From: Candidatus Zhuqueibacterota bacterium 4484_188
GTDB lineage: Bacteria > Calditrichota > Calditrichia > RBG-13-44-9
NCBI GenBank assembly: GCA_002049825.1
Contig: MVCZ01000133.1
Location: 1 to 11,887 of the forward strand
Reading direction: 5' to 3'
Length of the DNA: 11,887 nt
The position numbers were made by a program, and so were the translations under genes. Below are positions 7,566-11,887 of the stretch, piece by piece (the stretch's first letter is position 1; each line of letters begins with the position of its first letter). The notes beneath the pieces were generated by a model. That model ran no database searches, was not told the DNA's origin, and saw nothing but the letters and a program-made list of their open reading frames with translations.

Positions 7566-7958
7566 ATTTATTTCCTCCTTAAAATTCGTTTCCTGCTAAC
7601 TTAAGATTCATTTAATCGTTTTAAAACCGGGTTAATTCTTTTTACAATGAAACCACTCCCAGGTAATTCCGACCGAAAAATCGGAGCGGTTTTTCGAAGC
7701 TTTCAAATAAATTGATTGAAATATGTAGATTGGCGGGCGGAGAGATTAACTGAAACCGTACCACTGCTGGCAGGCGATAAAATATCTTTTGGTAATCACA
7801 TCAAGTAACATGAAATTCACTCAATCCAAATCGTCTTTCAAAACGGCGCATAATATACAAAACGGATGGAAAAAAGGAAACCGGAAAAAATGTTTAACTG
7901 CATGACTTCACTATATTGGTGGGCGTTGAAGATTTTCTTGGAAGTCCCGGCGCGATTT
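7566..7958. other. Non-coding upstream region of the cDPG-synthetase-like gene
   Basis: I see no gene in this A/T-rich stretch. On the minus strand, TTGTAA at about 7641-7646 and TTAAAA 17 bases on could be a weak promoter for the gene that starts at 7565. A small inverted repeat (CGAAAAA / TTTTTCG, about 7674-7696) could form a hairpin. Neither is strong. Confidence 0.4.
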
Positions 7959-8099
7959 AACCTCAACCCTTTCCCCTATGAATTTAGTTTGCATCTCAAT
8001 TTGTCCGACACCCCTTCCCTTTCTCCTCCCAGGAGAAGGGGAAGGGGAAAAATGATTGTTTATAGTGCCTACATTTTATAGGGAGATAGGGTTGAGGTT
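7959..8099. repeat. MITE-like or intergenic repeat element with terminal inverted repeats and a central hairpin
   Basis: The left end (7959-7979) and right end (8078-8099) are inverted copies of AACCTCAACCC extended to about 21-22 bp, with one small indel or mismatch. Near the centre, 8011-8027 and 8031-8047 pair as a 17-bp stem (one G-T pair) around a CCC loop. The flanking bases read GATT on both sides, a possible short target duplication. No protein frame in it looks real. The form fits a non-autonomous mobile element or a dispersed intergenic repeat. Other copies in the genome would prove this and cannot be seen here. The 80 nt that follow (8100-8179) hold nothing recognisable apart from a short TACAAT/ATTGTA inverted repeat. 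Confidence 0.6.
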
Positions 8100-8179
8100 G
8101 ATTGGTTTCCCTTCGATTCATGCTTGTGTATCGGAGAGCACTTCATTTATCTACAATACAAATTGTAATTTATAAAATT

Positions 8180-8641
8180 CTACTTTTTTAGGCGGTTCTT
8201 CGCCTTTTTCAAGTACTTCAAATCCAGTTTATCCTGTAATCTTCCTGCCATTTTTTTACTGGTTATCAAATCATCAATACTCAAAATACTAACTTTCACA
8301 GAATCAAATTGAATTTTGAGTCGTCTTTTCCAGGCTGTTTTAAAGGTCAGTCCTTCAATTCCCATTAAGATATCAATTCTATTTGGTTCTACACCGATTT
8401 GAAAAACAATTTCCGGATTTTGAAAATCAGCAATGGTAACATTTTCCAATGGCGCACCGAATTCTGCCAGAGCCTTCCATAATTTTTGGGCATTTTTTTT
8501 CGATGGTTCAACCCAAATATCCAGGTCTTTTGTGTAGCGTGGCTCTGCATAATAAATAACAGCATAAGCGCCAACAATCAAATATTTAACCTGATTTTCG
8601 TTTAAGAGCCGTAACAGATCGATCAAGTCTGAGTTGATCAA
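8180..8641 (-). CDS. Nucleotidyltransferase of a small two-gene (toxin-antitoxin-like) module
   Basis: This 153-residue protein has a minimal nucleotidyltransferase fold. VGAYAVIYY (residues 23-31) stands where the glycine-rich helix start is found. TKDLDIWV gives the two metal-binding aspartates Asp39 and Asp41, and RIDILMG gives the third, Asp90. The C-terminal part SIDDLITSKKMAGRLQDKLDL is typical of the nucleotidyltransferase group found with small partner proteins and in AbiEii/MNT-like systems. The start is TTG at 8639-8641, with AGAGG eight bases upstream. It lies inside the partner gene and overlaps its end by 56 nt, so translation is probably coupled. The target is unknown; related systems modify tRNA or a partner protein. 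Whether this one acts as a toxin or an antitoxin cannot be told from sequence. Confidence 0.78.
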   Translation of the reverse strand: MINSDLIDLLRLLNENQVKYLIVGAYAVIYYAEPRYTKDLDIWVEPSKKNAQKLWKALAEFGAPLENVTIADFQNPEIVFQIGVEPNRIDILMGIEGLTFKTAWKRRLKIQFDSVKVSILSIDDLITSKKMAGRLQDKLDLKYLKKAKNRLKK

Positions 8642-8798
8642 GCTTTTTTCCTCTCATTAATTCATATTGAACCACCATATCCCAAGCGGCTTCGAAACGT
8701 GCTTGTGCGCCGGCTTTTTGCCAGAATTCCAGGTCAAAAGATCGGTCGTCATCTTTCAGCCTGGTCACCCGTGCCATTTTTATTTTCGCTTTTTTCAT
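8586..8798 (-). CDS. Small partner protein of the nucleotidyltransferase module
   Basis: A short protein of about 70 residues reads VTRLKDDDRSFDLEFWQKAG and then ARFEAAWDMVVQYELMRG, ending SVTALKRKSG. I recognise this FDLEFWQ...RFEAAWDMV form as the small protein often encoded just before minimal nucleotidyltransferases. It has no signal peptide or membrane segment and is rich in charge. I chose the ATG at 8796-8798 (MKKAKIKMARV). A second in-frame ATG at 8775-8777 gives 63 residues. Neither has a good ribosome site. The frame stays open upstream to 8918 but crosses a structured GC-rich stretch, so I do not extend the gene there. Confidence 0.6.
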   Translation of the reverse strand: MKKAKIKMARVTRLKDDDRSFDLEFWQKAGAQARFEAAWDMVVQYELMRGKKLDQLRLDRSVTALKRKSG

Positions 8799-8883
8799 TT
8801 TGATTCTGATAAAAAAGGGTACAATGTTCTTTAATGCCATTTCGGTTTCGGAAAGGTGAACCGCGGCGAGGAGCGTCCCGAGG

Positions 8884-8913
8884 TGAAAAATGCCGGTTAA
8901 ATAGACCAACCGG
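8884..8913 (-). terminator. Probable terminator after the DUF948/YtxH pair
   Basis: On the minus strand CCGGTT (8908-8913) and AACCGG (8893-8898) form a six-base-pair stem around a nine-base loop, followed by a run of five T (8886-8890). It lies 41 nt past the DUF948 stop. The stem is short, so it may act together with the stronger hairpin just before it. Confidence 0.55.
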
Positions 8914-8940
8914 GGCACATCGTTTTGCCACGATGTACCC
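8913..8940. other. Hairpin between the DUF948 gene and the nucleotidyltransferase module
   Basis: Arms 8913-8922 (GGGCACATCG) and 8931-8940 (CGATGTACCC) pair with one mismatch around an eight-base loop. It has no T-run of its own. In the direction of the DUF948 transcript it comes before the terminator stem, and the two could stack as a double hairpin at the transcript end. Confidence 0.5.
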
Positions 8941-8953
8941 TGTGAATGTTTGG

Positions 8954-9340
8954 TTAATCTCTTGCTTTCAGTGCATCCAGAAAAGCCCGGACGCCCTTTA
9001 CGATTCCGGTCAGCGTTCCTAAAATTTCCACGATGGGCGACTCCACTTCGGTGCGTAATGTTTTTTCGAAGTCGGCAACATCATCAACCATTTCCCGCAC
9101 TTTGGACACCACACCGGAAACCCCTTCCACCTGCTGGCTGACACTATTGGTTGCGCTGGCAACGTGAGTAGTAATCTCGTCCAGGTTGGTCAGGATGCCC
9201 GGCAGACTCTGGTGCAGCGTGGCGGTGGTCTTTTCGATACTCCTGGCAGTACGCCGAACCTGAGTGAGCGAAGGAATCAAAAAAATAACCAGCAAGAGGA
9301 ACGCAATGGCAACAATTAATAAACTAATTTCCCAGAGCAT
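8954..9340 (-). CDS. DUF948-family membrane-anchored protein
   Basis: The 128-residue protein starts MLWEISLLIVAIAFLLLVIF, one N-terminal membrane segment (about residues 3-25). A long cytoplasmic helix follows with heptad-like spacing (IEKTTATLHQSLPGILTNLD and onward). This matches DUF948 proteins, small membrane-anchored coiled coils of unknown biochemical function that often lie next to YtxH-like genes, as here. The start ATG at 9338-9340 has AAGGAGA upstream. The 32-nt gap from the YtxH gene implies one transcript. A role in envelope or general stress is known only from gene context in other bacteria. Confidence 0.8.
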   Translation of the reverse strand: MLWEISLLIVAIAFLLLVIFLIPSLTQVRRTARSIEKTTATLHQSLPGILTNLDEITTHVASATNSVSQQVEGVSGVVSKVREMVDDVADFEKTLRTEVESPIVEILGTLTGIVKGVRAFLDALKARD

Positions 9341-9372
9341 AGATTTTCTCCTTAATTAATGGGAACGTTCAA

Positions 9373-9765
9373 TCATGCTTTTTTCTTCTTCGATTCCTTC
9401 TCCTCTTTAAATGCGCCAACTCCGGCATCAATGGCTTTCTTCAACCGCCCTTTGCTCTCGGCAACGGTTTCCTTGCCTTTCTCGCTCAGCTCTTCAACTT
9501 TTTCTTCCACCTCTTCCACTTTTTTCCGGGCAACACCTTCCAGTTCTTTCAACCGTTGGATTGCCGATTCGTAAGCTTTCTTGCTTTGTTCCAGCCGGGC
9601 TTCGTATTCATCTTTTGCTTTCACCAGTAATTCATCGGTTTTCTTGGAAATATCCTCGCGGGTTTCCTTACCGCTTTTGGGCGCGTAAAGCAGCGCCACC
9701 ACCGAACCGACGATGCCGCCAATTAATAACCCCTTCAAAAATTCAGTTGTTCTTCCGTTTTCCAT
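9373..9765 (-). CDS. YtxH-domain protein
   Basis: The 130-residue protein has the YtxH signature near its start: FLKGLLIGGIVGSVVALLYA (about residues 9-28) followed by PKSGKETREDI. This is a glycine-containing membrane helix ending in the conserved APKSGKETR motif. The rest is a Lys/Glu-rich coiled coil ending KEEKESKKKKA. YtxH proteins are small single-pass membrane proteins linked by context to stress responses; no biochemical activity is known. The ribosome site AAAGGAGG before the ATG at 9763-9765 is near perfect, suggesting strong translation. It is the first gene of the pair with DUF948. Confidence 0.85.
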   Translation of the reverse strand: MENGRTTEFLKGLLIGGIVGSVVALLYAPKSGKETREDISKKTDELLVKAKDEYEARLEQSKKAYESAIQRLKELEGVARKKVEEVEEKVEELSEKGKETVAESKGRLKKAIDAGVGAFKEEKESKKKKA

Positions 9766-9838
9766 CTTTTTACCTCCTTTTTTTATTTAACCCGTTTACC
9801 TTAAAAAAACGACATATTTAACATTTAGATTCCTTCAT

Positions 9839-9867
9839 AAAATAATAAATTAAATTCGTATTTACAA
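9839..9867 (-). promoter_or_regulatory. Candidate sigma70-type promoter for the YtxH-DUF948 pair
   Basis: On the minus strand TTGTAA (9862-9867) and TATTTT (9839-9844) stand 17 bases apart, about 75 nt before the YtxH start codon. The boxes match the common TTGACA/TATAAT consensus only in part and the region is A/T rich, so chance matches are easy. Confidence 0.4.
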
Positions 9868-10154
9868 GTCCGGTAACAGGCAAATTAAAAAAAATTTTCA
9901 GTCGCCGGGTTCCGGTACCTTTCTGCTGATTTTTATCTTCCCCAACAACCTCTTCCCACCGCATCGTTCGCTCTTTAATTTATCGTTCAAAACCGGTGAG
10001 GAGGCTGGGAACAGGAAAGCCGCAAACCTTATTTATCCTTTCAACTTTTCTGAGTTTACACCGATGATTTGATGTGTCCCATGAGTGGTATAACCGGGAC
10101 AACGAAAAAAAATCCGCATTTTTATTTTCAAATTGTTTTCTTAAATTGCGAAAA
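9868..10154. other. Non-coding divergent region between YtxH and the FAD oxidase
   Basis: This is the middle of a 476-nt region (9766-10241) between divergent genes. It contains a G+C-richer island (about 9900-10030) set in A/T-rich flanks. The plus strand has an open frame of about 65 codons from roughly 9890 to 10072, but it has no ATG, no ribosome site and no family likeness that I recognise. I see no riboswitch or RNA gene here that I could defend. Confidence 0.35.
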
Positions 10155-10183
10155 TTGTTAATAATATTAAGTTCATTTATATT
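10155..10183 (+). promoter_or_regulatory. Candidate sigma70-type promoter for the FAD-binding oxidase gene
   Basis: TTGTTA (10155-10160) and TATATT (10178-10183) are separated by 17 bases. They sit 58 nt before the start codon, leaving a leader of about 50 nt that ends in AAGGA. Good spacing and position support it; the A/T-rich setting lowers confidence. Confidence 0.5.
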
Positions 10184-10241
10184 AATATCTGCTTAAAATC
10201 GAGAGATTGTCTTTCTAAAATTAACATTAAGGACAAAATGA

Positions 10242-11887
10242 ATGGTCAGTAGTAATGTGCAAACCGCATTCGATTTCTTAAAAAGTGCCAGTTCGCAAAA
10301 ACGGGTTACTGAACAAAAACGAGCCGTTGAACTGTTGTTGGAAAAGCATGCTCCCTCTTCCTCGGATTTGCCCTGGGCAAACTCTTCCCCAAATGACCCG
10401 CTTTTTCAGAATTTGCAGAAACTATTGAGCGATAGTTCGATGCTGTTTATCCTGAACCCGGTACAGCAGGAGGTTTACCACGCAGATTCAGGTACGGCTT
10501 TTGTTCCCGGGGCACTGAAAAAACTTCTGTTAACCCTGAAATCACGTTTTGTAGTGCGACCGGGAAATCTGGACGACTTGCAGAAGTTTGTCCGGTTTGC
10601 CTTTGAAAAAAAGATACGCTACAGCATCCGGGGGGCGGGAACCTGGCCCTTTGGCGGCGCCATCCCCATGAATGATGAAATTATCCTGGACCTCTCCTAC
10701 CTGGATTTTTACCAATTGGATGCCCACCGGCGAACCCTGACCGTAGGTGCGGGCGTTATTTTCGCCGACATGCGGAAGCACTTGCGGGACCGCGGTTTTG
10801 CACTGAAGCAGGATATTACCAATCCCAACTCGGGCACCATCTGCGGCTGGGTGGTGACCGGCGGTTACGGCATCGGCGCTTACAAATACGGTCACGTGCG
10901 CCAAACGGTGAAAGCGCTGCTGTTGCTGCAGCCGGACGGGGAGTGGAAAACGGTTACCCCGGAAGACCCGCTTTTCGAAAAAGTGTTTGGCAGCGAGGGA
11001 CAAATCGGAATTCTCGCCGGCGTGGTACTCAACGTTTTGCCCCTGAGCTATGTCTCCAAGCTGTACGCCTTTTCCTTCGAAGAAGCCGAATCCATCGAAA
11101 AATTTGTCGACCTGCTAAATGAATGGAACCTGACCCCGGCATCAATGATTTATTTTGACCCCTACTACCTGAAAACCACCCACGAAATCGAGCAGGAAAA
11201 ACTGAACCGGGAATTGCAGGAAGCGGTGGAATCTGCCGACCCGCTGCGCATTGCCCGCAACCGGCAGGACCTGGACACCATCAAACACTACCAGGGTTTG
11301 CAGCACGTGCTGGTTCTGGAATTCGACAGCAAAAAGGATTACCATTTCAGTTACCGCAGAACCACCACCGAGATTGCCCATAAATTGTGGGAACACCGCT
11401 ACCAGCCGGTGGAGATGAAACCGAAAGGTCCTTCCATGCTGGTGAGCGAAACGATTTTGCCGCTGAGCAAATTGGCTGAGTATTCCCAATTTGTGCAATC
11501 CTCGGTTTCCGCCTGGACCGGCAACCCGGTGAAGACCGAAGGACATATTTTAAATGCAAAAGAAATTTTAGTGCAAACGATTATTCTGGCAGACATCCAA
11601 ACAGTACGGCACAAGTTGTACCTGGGGCTGGTTCCTTTTATCACCCAAACCGCTCTGTTTTTTGGCGGCAGACCCTACGGCATTGGCATCTGGAATTTAC
11701 CGTTTATGAAGGGAATGCTGCAGAACGGACACGCCGAACCGCTGAAGGCTTTGCAGCAAATAAAAAGAGAAACAGACCCGGACAATCTGCTCAATCAGTG
11801 CAAATATATTAACCCGGCAGGCAGAAAGTTCACCCTGCGCCTGTACAAAGGTGTCACGCCCCTTTTTATGGAAAAGGGTGTTCAGTT
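10242..11887 (+). CDS. FAD-binding oxidoreductase (PCMH / FAD_binding_4 type), cut by the window end
   Basis: One uninterrupted frame of 548 codons runs off the right edge. It starts at the ATG at 10242-10244, preceded by AAGGA. An overlapping ATG at 10238 ends after four codons and is not the start. The FAD domain spans about residues 100-260: VVRPGNLDDLQKFV, then IRGAGTWPFGGAIP (residues 129-142) where the flavin loop sits, ILDLSYL, LTVGAGVIFADMRKHL, SGTICGWVVTGGYGIGAYKYG (197-217) and FGSEGQIGI (249-257). These follow the pattern of D-lactate/glycolate dehydrogenase-type flavoproteins, which oxidise 2-hydroxy acids or similar substrates. The later part contains SETILPLSKL and a tail DNLLNQCKYINPAGR like the usual end of this domain. 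The frame stays open beyond it, so a further domain, perhaps Fe-S, may follow. The substrate cannot be named. Confidence 0.85.
   Translation, partial: MVSSNVQTAFDFLKSASSQKRVTEQKRAVELLLEKHAPSSSDLPWANSSPNDPLFQNLQKLLSDSSMLFILNPVQQEVYHADSGTAFVPGALKKLLLTLKSRFVVRPGNLDDLQKFVRFAFEKKIRYSIRGAGTWPFGGAIPMNDEIILDLSYLDFYQLDAHRRTLTVGAGVIFADMRKHLRDRGFALKQDITNPNSGTICGWVVTGGYGIGAYKYGHVRQTVKALLLLQPDGEWKTVTPEDPLFEKVFGSEGQIGILAGVVLNVLPLSYVSKLYAFSFEEAESIEKFVDLLNEWNLTPASMIYFDPYYLKTTHEIEQEKLNRELQEAVESADPLRIARNRQDLDTIKHYQGLQHVLVLEFDSKKDYHFSYRRTTTEIAHKLWEHRYQPVEMKPKGPSMLVSETILPLSKLAEYSQFVQSSVSAWTGNPVKTEGHILNAKEILVQTIILADIQTVRHKLYLGLVPFITQTALFFGGRPYGIGIWNLPFMKGMLQNGHAEPLKALQQIKRETDPDNLLNQCKYINPAGRKFTLRLYKGVTPLFMEKGVQ

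Noticed and set aside
7866..8081. A plus-strand 71-codon reading frame in the gap.
   Set aside because: It runs through the inverted-repeat element, has no family likeness and gives low-complexity Pro/Arg sequence over the hairpin.
8586..8918. A longer 110-residue version of the small partner protein starting near 8918.
   Set aside because: The extra N-terminus crosses the terminator and GC-rich structured stretch, has no ribosome site and does not resemble the family.
9900..10075. A possible riboswitch or degraded gene in the G+C-richer island between YtxH and the FAD oxidase.
   Set aside because: I could not fit a known riboswitch consensus. The open frame has no start codon and no recognisable protein motif.
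1..11887. A CRISPR array, tRNA or rRNA gene.
   Set aside because: No regularly spaced repeats, no tRNA cloverleaf with the TTCGAATC-type arm and no rRNA-like sequence were seen.

Overview
The window (11,887 bases) looks like chromosomal sequence from an anaerobic or microaerophilic bacterium with moderate G+C. A ferredoxin-linked 2-oxoacid oxidoreductase next to succinyl-CoA synthetase points to an anaerobic style of central metabolism. Start sites are mixed: good Shine-Dalgarno sites, TTG starts at ndk and at the nucleotidyltransferase gene, and an A-rich leader without Shine-Dalgarno at arcC. This would suit an FCB-type lineage such as Calditrichota/KSB1, but that is inference from gene content; no marker gene is present to settle it.

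Layout. Everything from 1 to about 9,765 is on the minus strand, so transcription runs right to left. Positions 1-7,565 hold a central-metabolism block. In transcription order: a family resembling cyclic 2,3-diphosphoglycerate synthetase with its own terminator, carbamate kinase (arcC), sucC, sucD, a 2[4Fe-4S] ferredoxin subunit (korD), korA, korB, korC, nucleoside diphosphate kinase with a TTG start, and the N-terminus of a 3-hydroxyacyl-CoA dehydrogenase cut by the window edge. SucCD and KorDABC catalyse consecutive TCA steps, 2-oxoglutarate to succinyl-CoA to succinate (reversible with reduced ferredoxin). The succinyl-CoA synthetase product, a nucleoside triphosphate, links naturally to Ndk.

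Positions 7,566-8,179 are non-coding and contain a 141-bp element with inverted repeats at its ends and a perfect-looking internal hairpin. Positions 8,180-8,798 hold a small two-gene nucleotidyltransferase module (toxin-antitoxin-like) with a 56-nt overlap. A GC-rich structured stretch with two hairpins follows at about 8,830-8,940. Positions 8,954-9,765 encode a DUF948 membrane protein and a YtxH-like membrane protein. A divergent 476-nt promoter region separates these from a plus-strand FAD-binding oxidase that runs off the right edge (10,242 to the end).

The most striking thing is not a new gene. It is a set of eight apparent internal deletions (about 30 to 190 nt each, estimated from family lengths) between 1,540 and 7,525. 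They cut korB twice, korA, sucD, the sucC-sucD junction, the inside of sucC, the arcC tail and the N-terminus of the cDPG-synthetase-like gene. Six change the reading frame and two are silent to frame-based checks. Outside these points the proteins look fully conserved, and ndk, korC, korD and the accessory genes to the right are untouched. This pattern fits an assembly or consensus artefact better than gene decay. Anyone using these gene models should check it first.
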